Part shown: in pieces, positions 31,722-41,649 of the stretch
How the letters are laid out: every line of letters starts with the position of its first letter
How positions within the stretch are numbered: position 1 is the first letter of the stretch
NCBI GenBank assembly: GCA_903844855.1
Contig: CAIMVH010000074.1
Location: 1 to 54,307 of the forward strand
Source: an uncultured Actinomycetes bacterium
GTDB taxonomy: Bacteria; Actinomycetota; Actinomycetes; Nanopelagicales; Nanopelagicaceae
DNA: 54,307 bases
Direction: 5' to 3'
Made by a program: the position numbers and the translations under genes
Notes under the pieces: generated by a model
Told to the model about the DNA's origin: nothing
Database searches by the model: none
What the model saw: the letters and a program-made list of their open reading frames with translations, nothing else

Positions 31722-32586
31722 CCTGCCATGTCTTCTTGGGTCCAAGCTCCACGAGGTACATGGCGAGCAAGACGAGGGCGCCACCTATAAGCATCTTTAG
31801 GGTCATATTTTCATTCCCCACATAGACCGCGAAGACACCCGAGAAGACGGGTTCCATGGTCATGATGACCGCTGCTCGCGTCGGGGCTACCAGCGCTTGC
31901 GCCCAGGTTTGTACGACGAAGGCTACTGCGGTGCAGGCTACTGAAATGAAGAGCAGCGCTCCCCAAACGCCGCGGTCAGGAGGGGGTTGATACCCATCTG
32001 GGAGAGCAGCCACCCAGCAGAGCAGCGAAACGATCGAGAGTTGCACAATGGCAAACGAGTAAGCATTTTCGTGCATGCTCCATTCGCCGAGCCCGACAAT
32101 GTGCAGGGCAAATCCCACGGCGGTGAGAACCGTGAGCGCTTCGCCGCCTCCCATACTCCACCCTTTGAGTGAGAGCAGTGCCAACCCGATGGTGGCTAAG
32201 AGCACGCCAACCCAAGGCCATCTACCGATTGGCCGGCGCAAGATCCAACCTCCGATGATCGGAGTGAAGACCACGAAGAGCCCGGTAATGAATCCACTGA
32301 CCGCGGCGGGGGCCGTTCGGAGTCCAAACGTCTGTGCCAGATAACCCCCACCCAGGGCTACGCCAAGAAGGCTCCCTCGCACCAACGTTTCTTTTGAAAT
32401 CTGTTTGAGCGCTTTGGGGCGGACGAGAACAAGTAAGAGTGCGGCGATCGTGAAGCGCGTGGCCAAAAAATCTGCTGGAGGCTGTCGAGTAATCGAATCC
32501 TTGATAAGAATGAAGGTAGATCCCCAGACCACAGTGACTCCTAAGAGAGCGAAAGTGGCAATACGGGCGTGTGAAAGTGACTTCAC
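31699..32586 (-). CDS. EamA/DMT-family transporter
   Basis: 295-aa inner-membrane protein with ten helices formed by two EamA repeats, the layout of drug/metabolite exporters such as RhtA and YdcZ-like proteins. The first repeat begins [34 protein letters not shown] and the second around [20 protein letters not shown]. The substrate is not predictable; location beside threonine aldolase may hint at an amino acid, which is speculation. It starts at GTG overlapping the nfo stop by 4 bp. Confidence 0.87.
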   Translation of the reverse strand: MKSLSHARIATFALLGVTVVWGSTFILIKDSITRQPPADFLATRFTIAALLLVLVRPKALKQISKETLVRGSLLGVALGGGYLAQTFGLRTAPAAVSGFITGLFVVFTPIIGGWILRRPIGRWPWVGVLLATIGLALLSLKGWSMGGGEALTVLTAVGFALHIVGLGEWSMHENAYSFAIVQLSIVSLLCWVAALPDGYQPPPDRGVWGALLFISVACTAVAFVVQTWAQALVAPTRAAVIMTMEPVFSGVFAVYVGNENMTLKMLIGGALVLLAMYLVELGPKKTWQDVTRANH

Positions 32587-33434
32587 ACATTCCTAAACTC
32601 TTTAAGGAGCGCTACTTCGCGACCGTGTTCGGGTTCATTTCCTGGAGTTTCGAGGATAAATGGAACGCCAGCGGTAGCTCCATGAGAGAGTAACTCTTTA
32701 AATGGTGCACTTCCGATATGGCCCTCTCCCAGATTTGCATGGCGATCTTTCAGTGAACCGCAGATATCCATCGAATCGTTAGCGTGAATAAGTTTGAGGC
32801 GATCACCGACTACTTCAACAAGTAAATCAAGAGTTGACTTAACTCCACCTTCGGCGGAGAGGTCATAGCCAGCGGCAAAGACGTGGCAGGTGTCGAGGCA
32901 GATACCAACTTTTGGGTGGTACTCCAAAGCTTCAAGGTAGTGGGTGAGATCTTCTAACGTGCGGCAGAGTGATTGGCCTTGACCGGCCGTTGGTTCCAGC
33001 AGAAGATAGGGCGCGTCATCATCTAGTGCATCGAGAATTGGCATCATTCCGTCATGAATTTGATTCCAGGCTTTCTCTACATGTGATGCATCAACTGCTG
33101 ATCCCGTGTGTATAACAGCCCCGTGCGCGCCGATTTCTGTGCTGCGTTTCAAGGCATGAGAAGTTGCTTTTAAAGAGTTGAGGTAGGTGGCCTCCGTGGG
33201 GGAGCCCAAGTTAATGAGAAAGGGCGCGTGTACCCAAGTGGAAACATTGCGCTCGGCGGCTAGCTCACGAAATTTTAAGTCTGCTACCTGGTCACCCTCA
33301 GGTGTGGCCCAACCTCGGGGGTTGGATACAAAGACCTGAATCGCTTCTGCCCCAATAGTTTCGGCGTATCCCAAGGCGCGCTTCGCAAGACCGCCGGAAG
33401 CAGGAACGTGCGCACCGATGCGCCGAGATGACAT
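32583..33434 (-). CDS. nfo: Endonuclease IV (AP endonuclease)
   Basis: 283-aa TIM-barrel AP endonuclease of the Nfo family, cutting 5' to abasic sites with three metal ions. Visible conserved blocks: IGAHVPASGGLAKRALGYAETIGAEAIQVF (metal His), WVHAPFLINLG, HTGSAVD, LLLEPTAGQGQSLCRTLEDL, VGICLDTCHVFAAGYDL, HANDSMDICGSLKDRHANLGEGHIG and PFILETPG. All blocks carrying metal His, Asp and Glu residues are intact. It heads the nfo-EamA-ltaE unit and has a TAGGCT hexamer 6 nt before its ATG. Confidence 0.93.
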   Translation of the reverse strand: MSSRRIGAHVPASGGLAKRALGYAETIGAEAIQVFVSNPRGWATPEGDQVADLKFRELAAERNVSTWVHAPFLINLGSPTEATYLNSLKATSHALKRSTEIGAHGAVIHTGSAVDASHVEKAWNQIHDGMMPILDALDDDAPYLLLEPTAGQGQSLCRTLEDLTHYLEALEYHPKVGICLDTCHVFAAGYDLSAEGGVKSTLDLLVEVVGDRLKLIHANDSMDICGSLKDRHANLGEGHIGSAPFKELLSHGATAGVPFILETPGNEPEHGREVALLKEFRNV

Positions 33435-33440
33435 TCGCAG

Positions 33441-33446
33441 AGCCTA
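33441..33446 (-). promoter_or_regulatory. -10 hexamer of the nfo operon
   Basis: TAGGCT on the minus strand, 6 nt before the ATG at 33434. Confidence 0.6.
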
Positions 33447-33453
33447 GCCGCAA

Positions 33454-35340
33454 TTAGTAGATATCTATGACGATCAATGTCCCCGGCTTGACCATCGTGC
33501 CAGCCTTAGGCGATTGGCCTACCACGTTGCCTGGACCTTTAGCTTTCAAGATATTGGCCTTGTAATTATTGAAGCCAGCATCTTCGAGACTCTTCTTTGC
33601 CAAGGCGGTCGACATCTTCACAACGTTTGGCACTTTGAGCAGCGATGGACCTTTGGAAATAGAAATGGTGACCTTTCCACCCTTTTCTATATTCGCTGGG
33701 CCATCGGGGCTTTGAGCGACCACCATTCCGGGTGCGATGGTGTCGCTAAAGATGTTCTTGCTCACGACCTTGGCACCTGCTTCAGTGAGCTCGCTGAGAG
33801 CCTGGTCTCCACCTTTGCCCACGTAAGAGAGAATCGACATTTGCTCGACTCCCTTACTGACTACAACTTTGACGGTGATGTCGCGCTTAACTTTTGTACC
33901 GGCCGCTGGAGTTGAAGAGATGATGTATCCGAGCGGAACGTTCGCGTCGTACTCTTCAGCAAGTGTGGCAATCTTGAGATTCTGATCGCTCAATGAATTA
34001 GTTGCTTCAGCAAGGCTCAAGCCAGAAAGTGTCGGAATTACGAATCGTTCGGCGCCTTTAGATACAACGATTGAAATAGTAGAGCCACTATCTACCTGCT
34101 CCCCACCTGCTGGGCTGCTGGAGATGACGTGATCTGTAGGAATTTGCTCGTCAAAGGTGCGCGATTTAATGTTAATTTTTAATCCCGCGTTGGTGGTCTC
34201 TTGGGTCGCTTCGTCGATCGAGAGCCCGAGCAAAGATGGTGCGCTTACGCTAGAGCCTGGGCCCACAGTGATATACCAAAGCCACCCACCCAATGCGATT
34301 GCTACCAAAGCCAAGATGGCGCGATTGCGTCGCGTTTTGCTCTTCTTGCGCTTCTTGGTGCTTGAGTTCTTCGTAGCTGTCGAGGCGGACGACTTCTTTG
34401 CGGCAGGTGCACTCATCACGTTCTCGCTGACTGGGGCTGTTGGGTTGGAAGCGACGGGTGGAGCAGGTTGCGCTGTTGATGTGCTTGGGGGTGCGACTTG
34501 TCCTTCGCGAACAGCTTGCACCTCTCTAAGAAAAATGTTCGCATCACGCGGTCGTAGGTCAGCGTCACGAGCTGTGGCTCTACGGACGAGTGCATCCACG
34601 GCGGGAGGCACATTCCCACTCACGCTCGAGGGCAGCGGGACATCATCGTGTACATGTTTATATGCAACTTGAATCGCGGATTCACCTTCAAAAGGCTTTT
34701 TACCGGTGAGTAATTCAAAGAGGATGATGCCGGTGGCGTACACGTCGCTTCGGGCATCTGCGACTCCGCGCTCCACTTGTTCAGGCGAAAGGTAAGAAAT
34801 GGACCCAATCACGAGTCCAGCATCAGCGGTGAGAGTTGAACCGCTAGAAAGCTCACGTGCCAAGCCAAAATCGGCTACTTTGATGCGCCCATCTTCGGCA
34901 AGAATGACGTTTTCCGGTTTAATATCTCGGTGCACAATGCCAGCGCGATGCGCGGCGCCGATTCCGGCAAGAACTTCCTCAACAATATTGAGCGACTCAT
35001 CGACTGACATCTTTCCTCGCTCGCGAAGAATGTCGCGCAGTGTGGGGCCCTCCACATACTCCATCACTAAGAAGACTGCAGGCGGACCCCCTTGGTGCCA
35101 ACCTTGATCATGAACAGCGATGACGTTGGGATGGGTGAGTGACGCTGCTGCTTTGGCTTCCCTGATGAATCTGGAAACAAACTCTTCATCCTGGGCGAGA
35201 TGGGAGTGCATCACCTTCACTGCTACGGTGCGATCCAGTCGAGTGTCGAGCGCCATGTAAACCGTGGCCATGCCACCGCGAGCTAAAAGTTGCTGAATCT
35301 CATATCGACCATCGATGAGAACACCAGTGAGATCAGACAC
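33454..35340 (-). CDS. PASTA-domain Ser/Thr protein kinase (PknL position)
   Basis: 628-aa transmembrane kinase. The cytoplasmic Hanks-type domain (about 12-275) has the Gly-rich loop ARGGMATVY, Lys42, Glu61, HRDIKPEN (Asp139, Asn144) and DFG (Asp157-Phe-Gly). A Pro/Ser/Thr- then Lys-rich linker leads to one membrane helix (about 339-358). Outside lie four PASTA repeats (about 366-430, 433-498, 499-565, 566-628), which bind muropeptides. Location by the Rv2175c homologue and aroG matches PknL, but M. tuberculosis PknL has no PASTA region, so this resembles PknB in architecture. It starts at GTG after a TAGCAT hexamer. Confidence 0.93.
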   Translation of the reverse strand: MSDLTGVLIDGRYEIQQLLARGGMATVYMALDTRLDRTVAVKVMHSHLAQDEEFVSRFIREAKAAASLTHPNVIAVHDQGWHQGGPPAVFLVMEYVEGPTLRDILRERGKMSVDESLNIVEEVLAGIGAAHRAGIVHRDIKPENVILAEDGRIKVADFGLARELSSGSTLTADAGLVIGSISYLSPEQVERGVADARSDVYATGIILFELLTGKKPFEGESAIQVAYKHVHDDVPLPSSVSGNVPPAVDALVRRATARDADLRPRDANIFLREVQAVREGQVAPPSTSTAQPAPPVASNPTAPVSENVMSAPAAKKSSASTATKNSSTKKRKKSKTRRNRAILALVAIALGGWLWYITVGPGSSVSAPSLLGLSIDEATQETTNAGLKINIKSRTFDEQIPTDHVISSSPAGGEQVDSGSTISIVVSKGAERFVIPTLSGLSLAEATNSLSDQNLKIATLAEEYDANVPLGYIISSTPAAGTKVKRDITVKVVVSKGVEQMSILSYVGKGGDQALSELTEAGAKVVSKNIFSDTIAPGMVVAQSPDGPANIEKGGKVTISISKGPSLLKVPNVVKMSTALAKKSLEDAGFNNYKANILKAKGPGNVVGQSPKAGTMVKPGTLIVIDIY

Positions 35341-35346
35341 GACAAA

Positions 35347-35352
35347 ATGCTA
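35347..35352 (-). promoter_or_regulatory. -10 hexamer of the PASTA kinase gene
   Basis: TAGCAT on the minus strand, 6 nt before the GTG at 35340. Confidence 0.6.
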
Positions 35353-35365
35353 GGCGCTTTCCACC

Positions 35366-36352
<987 letters not shown>

Positions 36353-36356
<4 letters not shown>

Positions 36357-37519
36357 TGGACTACTTCGCTGAAGCGAGCAAGGCTCACAAACTCAGCATC
36401 GGCCGGTAGCTCGCTATGTGCCAGGAGCGCCGCGACTACCTCACCTGCGATGGAAGTAAGCAAAATACCGTTGCGATAGTGACCTGTTGCAAGGATGGCA
36501 TTCTCCACTCCGGGTATGCGGTCGATGATTGGCGCATTATCTGGCGAACCTGGTCGCAATCCGACTCCGACCTCGAGAAGTTCCATCTCATTGATGTAAG
36601 GAAGTAGTTCCCTTGAATCACGCAGGAGTTCATACACCCCTCCAGCGGTAGGTCGTGCATCAAAGCCTCTTTCAAATTGCGTAGCTCCCACCACGATTTC
36701 ACCGTGGGCCCGGGGCACCAAGTAGACCTGGAACCCATGTACGTGAGCTCGCAGGGTGTGGTTTATTGCCGTGATGTCACTGCGCAACCTGAGGATCTCT
36801 CCTCTGATCGGGCGAATAGTGGGAATTGACCCCGGGTTGGGCAATTGGAGCATGTTTACTAAATCGCTGCTCCAGGCGCCGGCAGCAATCACCAATTCAT
36901 CAATATCTAATCGTTCGTCGCCTGCGACGACTTGATGAACTCGGTTGCCCTTTCTTAAGACTCCGGTAACGCGTGCTGCGACAAAATGAACACCCACTTT
37001 TTCGCAGGCGCTCTTCAATGTAAGAACTGAAGACCTGTTATCAACTGAAAGGTCGGTCGATATCAGCGACCCACCCACGATGTTGGGGGAAAGTAGCGGT
37101 TCTAAATCCAGGAGTTCATCTCTGCTTAAGGCATGTGCGGCGAGACCGACGGAATTTTGGAAGTTACGAACGCGTTCCAGTTCACGGGCGTCATCAATAT
37201 CGAGGGCGATTTGCAGAGTGCCAGTCATGTTGATCGCGAGTTCTCGATCGGCAATTGCTGAGATATTTCTGGCGAACGCTGGCCAGGCTTTCAGGGCAGC
37301 AATGTCGAGAGCTAGCCGAGCTTCTTCGCCAAACCACGCTTCGGTGACAGGGGCCAACATTCCGCCGGCCATCCAAGAGGCACCGTTTCCGCGTGCGTGA
37401 TCTTCAATGATGGGGTCGAGAACGGTGATTCGGTGACCGTGTTGCGCCGCGGTCAACGCAGCGCTGAGTCCGATCACACCTCCACCGATGATTGCTACGT
37501 GCATCTCGTTACTTACCAT
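36353..37519 (-). CDS. thiO: Glycine oxidase ThiO
   Basis: FAD-dependent oxidase converting glycine to the imine used by ThiG. 388 aa: Rossmann motif VAIIGGGVIGLSAALTAA at the N-terminus, GNGASWMAGGMLAPVTEAWFG (flavin/substrate lid), SLISTDLSVDNRSSVLTL, VIAAGAWSSDLV, and the C-terminal EVGVGLRPGSPDNAPIIDR with ILATGHYRNGILLTSIAGEVVA. The start is the ATG at 37519: a strong GGAGG lies 5 nt before it, at the 3' edge of the TPP riboswitch. Alternative starts are GTG 37525 and ATG 37504. Confidence 0.93.
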
Positions 37520-37526
37520 TTCCACC

Positions 37527-37606
37527 TCCCTACGCCGGCATTACCCGGATCAGGTCAACGGTCGCAAGCAATGCTTGCCTCTCAGCCTGGTTGGCTCCCG
37601 TGTTTC
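37527..37606 (-). promoter_or_regulatory. TPP riboswitch (THI element)
   Basis: On the minus strand the two conserved cores of the thiamine pyrophosphate aptamer are present: GGCTGAGAGG (CTGAGA at 37585-37580) and the pair CCTGATCCGGGTAATGCC / GGCGTAGGGA (GGGTAATGCC at 37546-37537). Between them GCAAGC-ATT-GCTTGC forms the variable P3-type hairpin. The aptamer runs straight into GGAGG of the thiO ribosome site with no room for a terminator, so control is most likely by sequestering the ribosome site when TPP is bound. Confidence 0.93.
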
Positions 37607-37647
37607 GGACTCTACTCCCTGAGTGGGCTCTCTTCCATGCAGATCGC

Positions 37648-37653
37648 TAGAGT
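37648..37653 (+). promoter_or_regulatory. -10 hexamer of the Rv2175c-like/thiE/crtYcd unit
   Basis: TAGAGT, 6 nt before the GTG at 37660. It is divergent from the thiO leader, whose aptamer starts about 40 bp away. Confidence 0.6.
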
Positions 37654-37659
37654 GGGCGG

Positions 37660-38013
37660 GTGAGCGAAGAACTCTTCCCAGAAGCGACCTGGATTTCCCT
37701 CGATGAGGCGAGCCAGATTCTGGATGTCCCAGTTAACAAGGTGCGCCAGCTCATCGCCGAGGGTGCGATTGCCTCCTTGCGTGTGGGAACCCCGCCGGCG
37801 CCACGCATCCCAGCGGAGTTCTTCCAAGATGGCGAAATCGTGAAGAATTTGGGTGGCACTCTTACGGTGCTTGCTGATTCAGGCTTTGAAAATGAAGAAG
37901 CAATGAGATGGCTCTTTACCGCAGACGAGACTCTTCCTGGTACTCCGATTCAGGCTTTGCGCGAAGATCGTGGCCGAGAAGTACGACGTCGCGCCCAAGC
38001 ACTTTCTTTCTAG
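37660..38013 (+). CDS. Rv2175c-family DNA-binding protein
   Basis: 117-aa protein with an N-terminal MerR/excisionase-like helix-turn-helix (ATWISLDEASQILDVPVNKVRQLIAEGAI, about 9-37) and a C-terminal helical domain (EEAMRWLFTADETLPGTPIQALREDRGREVRRRAQAL). This is the Rv2175c family; in M. tuberculosis that protein is a substrate of PknL, whose homologue is encoded 2.3 kb away here on the other strand. Phosphorylation control is therefore a reasonable expectation, not something seen in the sequence. A leaderless-type GTG start heads a unit continuing into thiE and crtYc/crtYd. Confidence 0.87.
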   Translation: MSEELFPEATWISLDEASQILDVPVNKVRQLIAEGAIASLRVGTPPAPRIPAEFFQDGEIVKNLGGTLTVLADSGFENEEAMRWLFTADETLPGTPIQALREDRGREVRRRAQALSF

Positions 38014-38014
38014 G

Positions 38015-38647
38015 ATGACCATGAGTGAAAAAATTTCTGACGCCAAGCTTTACCTCTGTACTGATGCGCGCATAGCCCAAAAAGACTTTCGGGATTTTTG
38101 TAAGAAAGCTTTTGCCGGTGGGGTGGATATTATTCAATTACGAGATAAAGCGATCGATGCCGCTACGGAACTTCGCGCTTTGGCAACGTTGGCAGAGGTA
38201 GCCGATACATACGATGCACTATGGGCGGTGAATGACCGCGCAGATATTGCCCGGCTCTCTGGTGCACCTATTCTCCATGTGGGCCAAGACGATCTTTCGG
38301 CTATGCAGGCTCGAGAAATCGTCGGAGAAGGCGTAATTATTGGTCGCTCCTCACATGCGATGGGCGAGAGCGTGGGAGAGAATGAAGATTCTCGGGTGGA
38401 TTATTTTGCAGTGGGACCTTGCTGGCCAACACCTACGAAGCCCGGAAGGCCAGCACCTGGTCTCGATCTGATTCGTGAAGTGAGCGCCTTCGATACCTCT
38501 AAGCCGTGGTTTGCTATCGGGGGAATTGATGAGACGCGTTTAGGTGAGGTGCTAGCCGCTGGCGCTACTCGAATTGTGGTGGTGCGCGCGATCACAGAAG
38601 CTGAGGATCCTGAGAAGGCGGCTCGTTCACTGAAGGCGCGACTATGA
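38015..38647 (+). CDS. thiE: Thiamine-phosphate synthase ThiE
   Basis: Couples HMP-PP and thiazole phosphate to thiamine phosphate. 210-aa TIM barrel with LYLCTDARI, GGVDIIQLRDKAIDAATEL, WAVNDRADIARLSGAPILHVGQDDL, IIGRSSHAMGE, DYFAVGPCWPTPTKPGRPAPGLDLI, FAIGGIDETRLGEVLAAGATRIVVVRAI. ATG codons at 38015 and 38021 are both possible; the first is 1 bp after the previous stop and neither has a strong ribosome site. No riboswitch precedes it, unlike thiO-thiS-thiG. The stop overlaps crtYc (ATGA). Confidence 0.93.
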   Translation: MTMSEKISDAKLYLCTDARIAQKDFRDFCKKAFAGGVDIIQLRDKAIDAATELRALATLAEVADTYDALWAVNDRADIARLSGAPILHVGQDDLSAMQAREIVGEGVIIGRSSHAMGESVGENEDSRVDYFAVGPCWPTPTKPGRPAPGLDLIREVSAFDTSKPWFAIGGIDETRLGEVLAAGATRIVVVRAITEAEDPEKAARSLKARL

Positions 38648-38976
38648 AGCATTACACCTATCTAGCGGCCATGGGTTTCACTTTCATCGGCTCAATATGG
38701 TTAGAAGTTTTTCTTAAAGTTTCCGTGTTGAGGCGCATTCGTAGAGTACTGCTTACGATATTGCCCGTTGGTATCGCTTTTGTGCTCTGGGATAGATTTG
38801 CAATTACGCAGGGACATTGGCGCTTTGACAATGCACAAGTGCTTCCCTTGAACCGCATTTGGGGATTACCGCTAGAAGAGTACCTATTCTTCATCTTCGT
38901 GCCCCTGGCGGCCATCCTCACCATCGAAGCGGTGCGCAAAGTTAATGGGCACTGGAAAGTGGGTGACGAAAGATGA
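38644..38976 (+). CDS. crtYc: Lycopene cyclase subunit CrtYc
   Basis: 110-aa three-helix half of the heterodimeric lycopene cyclase found in actinobacteria. The signature PLEEYLFFIFVPLA (about residues 76-89) matches the PxEE catalytic motif of this family. It cyclises one or both ends of lycopene; whether beta or epsilon rings are formed is not readable. Overlaps thiE upstream and crtYd downstream by 4 bp. Confidence 0.92.
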   Translation: MKHYTYLAAMGFTFIGSIWLEVFLKVSVLRRIRRVLLTILPVGIAFVLWDRFAITQGHWRFDNAQVLPLNRIWGLPLEEYLFFIFVPLAAILTIEAVRKVNGHWKVGDER

Positions 38977-39275
38977 GCTATACATTTATGACTTCGCTCG
39001 TCCTTGTACTCGCCATTCTCTGGGATCTCGTCATCGTCCGCACGCGTTTACTCGGTCGACGCGTATTTTGGGCTGGCTATGCAATTGTTCTTGCCTTCCA
39101 GCTACTCATTAACGGTTGGCTCACTTATAACAATGTTTTCCTCTACGACGAATCAGCGATTCTCGGTGTGCGAGTCTTCTATCAACCAGTAGAAGACTTG
39201 GCCTTCGGGTTTTCTCTGGTGCTCACCGTGCAGAGCATGTGGGTATTTCTGGGACGACGGGGAATCCGCAACTAA
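38973..39275 (+). CDS. crtYd: Lycopene cyclase subunit CrtYd
   Basis: 100-aa partner of CrtYc with three hydrophobic helices and the family motif QPVEDLAFGFSLVL (PxED-type). The N-terminus SYTFMTSLVLVLAILWDL and WLTYNNVFLYDESAILGVRVFYQPVEDL are typical of the C-terminal half of fused archaeal and fungal-type cyclases. Its stop codon overlaps that of the convergent crtB in a CTAA tetramer. Confidence 0.92.
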   Translation: MSYTFMTSLVLVLAILWDLVIVRTRLLGRRVFWAGYAIVLAFQLLINGWLTYNNVFLYDESAILGVRVFYQPVEDLAFGFSLVLTVQSMWVFLGRRGIRN

Positions 39276-40171
39276 CGAGCGGCCCTTGCTCGCTGTAGCG
39301 CTGGCAGAAAGACCTTCAGTCGACGCCAGGTGGAGGTCTTGGCACGATGAGAGAAGATCTCGTAGTTGACCTTCTCGACTTCGTCGACAATTCCGCAGTA
39401 AAGCTCGCTGGCAGCTTCAATGCAGGGGCGGCTGCTGGGATGTAGGAGCTGTATTCCTGCAGTGGCTTCGGCTTGCAGAGTACGCACCCGCGCGATTTGA
39501 AATTTAATTGCGTCAATAATTCCAGGAGTGAGCACGCGCTTCTCTAGGTCTGCTCTGGTTACGCCATGAAGTGCCAGATCTTGAAGGGGAAGGTAGACCC
39601 GTCCGCGATCCAAATCCTCGCTCACATCTCGAATGAAATTCGCTAACTGGAATGCCACACCTAACGATTGGGCAGATTTAAATGCTTCATCTGAGAGTGG
39701 CTCGAGGATAGGAACCATTTGTAATCCGATCACTGCCGCTGACCCGTAAACATATTTATAGAGATCGTCGTAAGTCTGGTACTCCGTGATTGTGAGGTCC
39801 ATGGTCATTGAGTCGAGGAACGCCCGGACGTACTCTTTGGGAATGCTCCAGCGGTTAATTGTGTCTACGAAAGCTGCACCGATTGGATCGTCACTGCCTC
39901 CCTTGTCGATGTCGGCAAGAACTCCCTCCCCCCAGTTGCGCAGGGCTTCGGCTTTCTCGACATCAGAGAGTGTCGATGCAAGGTCGTCGACGATCTCATC
40001 GGCATACCTTGCAAAACCGTAGAGCGCATGCACAAATGGGCGTTTGGCGGGAGGTAGCAGGAGCGTCGCTAGGTAGTAGGTCTTCCCATGTTCTGCGTTT
40101 AGTTTCTTGCATGCCTGGTACGAAGCGATCAGGCGAGAGTCAATAATTCCAGCGCCCTTGAGCTCGTTCAT
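39272..40171 (-). CDS. crtB: Phytoene synthase CrtB
   Basis: Head-to-head condensation of two geranylgeranyl diphosphates to phytoene. 299 aa. First aspartate-rich motif ARYADEIVDDLAS (about 55-67), second RDVSEDLDRGRVYLP; a typical ALYGFARYADE approach precedes the first. Last gene of crtE-crtI-crtB; its ATG overlaps the crtI stop by 4 bp. Confidence 0.95.
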   Translation of the reverse strand: MNELKGAGIIDSRLIASYQACKKLNAEHGKTYYLATLLLPPAKRPFVHALYGFARYADEIVDDLASTLSDVEKAEALRNWGEGVLADIDKGGSDDPIGAAFVDTINRWSIPKEYVRAFLDSMTMDLTITEYQTYDDLYKYVYGSAAVIGLQMVPILEPLSDEAFKSAQSLGVAFQLANFIRDVSEDLDRGRVYLPLQDLALHGVTRADLEKRVLTPGIIDAIKFQIARVRTLQAEATAGIQLLHPSSRPCIEAASELYCGIVDEVEKVNYEIFSHRAKTSTWRRLKVFLPALQRARAAR

Positions 40172-41646
40172 GAACCGATAATTCTCTCCGCTGCCAACTT
40201 CCCGCTGATGAGCACCATCGGCACGCCAACTCCTGGGCGAGTACCTGATCCTGCAAAAACCACGTTTTCGAAACCACGTGCCAAGTTACTTGGCCTAAAG
40301 GGGCCGGTCTGCATGAAAGTGTGTGAACTCGCAAATGGTGCACCTCGTTCCATGCCGCGAGATTCCCAGTCAAGTGGAGTTGTCAGTTCTTCAACTTCGA
40401 TTGAGTCGCCAAATCCTGTGTATCCACGTTCTTCCATCACGCGAACCATCTCATCGCGGTACTTGGGACCGTAACTTTTCCAATCGATGTCCGCATCAAG
40501 GTTGGGAGTAGGGAAGAGGGTGTAATACGAGTGCTTACCCTCAGGTGCGAGCGAAGGGTCATCCATCGAAGGGACGGTGACCAGGATGCTCGGATCGCTC
40601 ATCACGCGTCTCTCATCAATGAGCTCGCGAAAAACACCTTCCCAATCGTGTCCAAAGTGGATGTTGTGATGGGCCAGGTGCGGGTAGGAACGATTCGATC
40701 CGGCGAGAAGTACCGCGCAGGAGGGGGAGTATTTCAATCGCTTTATGGTAAGCGGCGTGCGCCCTAGAAGATCACGCCAAGCAACTGGAAGGTCAGGATT
40801 AAGAATTAACGCATCACATTCAAATCGTTCGCCATTGGCCGTCTGTACCGCAACGGCTCTACCGTTTCGCTTCTCCACCTTTGTTACTTCTGTGTTGTAG
40901 CGGATATCAACACCGTGCTTTGCAGCTGCTCCCGCAAGCGCGCGTGGGACAGCATGCATGCCGCCTTTGGGAAAGAAAACACCGTTCACGGAATCCATGT
41001 AAGCGATGACTGCATAAATTGCTAAAGCTTGCTGGGGGCTGAGGCCCGCGTACATCGCCTGAAACGAATAAACCCGTTGAGTCCGTGGGTCGGAAAGAAA
41101 TTGGTTCACCTTCGGCGCAAGATGACGGAAACCACCTAGGGCGACGAGACGCGCGAGGTTGGGTGTGAGGAGGTGGAATGGTGAGTCAATATTCTTGTCG
41201 ATGAAGTCGTTGAATTCGTATTTGTAGAGTTTGGTGACGAAGTCAACGTAGCGGCCATATCCCGCGGCTTCCTCTGGCCCAATAACCCGTGAGATCTCTT
41301 CTTCCATTTGAGCGGTGTTTGCGTGCACATCTAGTTGCGTGCCATCTGCAAAGAATGCCCGATAAAGTGGCGAGACAGGCATGAGCTCTAGCCAATCCTC
41401 TAATTCCTCTCCCACTTCGGCGAGGGCATCACGGATCAGGTCTGGCATGGTGAGCACGGAGGGGCCGGTATCAAAGCGGTAACCAGACTTCTCGAGTAGC
41501 CCGTTTCGTCCTCCCGGCACACTTTCACGTTCTAAGAGGGTGACTCTTCTTCCGGCCCCGGCTAGTCGAAGTGCGGCGCTGAGACCGGCGAGTCCGGCGC
41601 CTACAACAACCACGTGAGAAGTGGGTCCGGGGATGGTACGAGGCAT
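40168..41646 (-). CDS. crtI: Phytoene desaturase CrtI
   Basis: FAD enzyme introducing the conjugated double bonds from phytoene to lycopene. 492 aa: dinucleotide motif VVVGAGLAGLSAALRLAGAGRRVTLLE, PGGRNGLLEKSGYRFDTGPSVLTMPDLI, and the bacterial carotenoid desaturase C-terminal signature spanning FMQTGPFRPSNLARGFENVVFAGSGTRPGVGVPMVLISGKL. The number of desaturation steps (three, four or five) is not readable from the sequence; cyclase nearby suggests lycopene is the product. Starts 3 bp after crtE. Confidence 0.95.
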   Translation of the reverse strand: MPRTIPGPTSHVVVVGAGLAGLSAALRLAGAGRRVTLLERESVPGGRNGLLEKSGYRFDTGPSVLTMPDLIRDALAEVGEELEDWLELMPVSPLYRAFFADGTQLDVHANTAQMEEEISRVIGPEEAAGYGRYVDFVTKLYKYEFNDFIDKNIDSPFHLLTPNLARLVALGGFRHLAPKVNQFLSDPRTQRVYSFQAMYAGLSPQQALAIYAVIAYMDSVNGVFFPKGGMHAVPRALAGAAAKHGVDIRYNTEVTKVEKRNGRAVAVQTANGERFECDALILNPDLPVAWRDLLGRTPLTIKRLKYSPSCAVLLAGSNRSYPHLAHHNIHFGHDWEGVFRELIDERRVMSDPSILVTVPSMDDPSLAPEGKHSYYTLFPTPNLDADIDWKSYGPKYRDEMVRVMEERGYTGFGDSIEVEELTTPLDWESRGMERGAPFASSHTFMQTGPFRPSNLARGFENVVFAGSGTRPGVGVPMVLISGKLAAERIIGS

Positions 41647-41649
41647 AAG

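Noticed and set aside
30666-31784. Threonine aldolase start at 31784
   Set aside because: It would add 21 residues overlapping EamA coding sequence with no family similarity; ATG 31721 directly precedes the conserved N-terminus.
37563-37579. GCAAGC-ATT-GCTTGC hairpin as an intrinsic terminator near thiO
   Set aside because: It lies inside the TPP aptamer between the two conserved cores, where a variable stem is expected, and no T-run follows.
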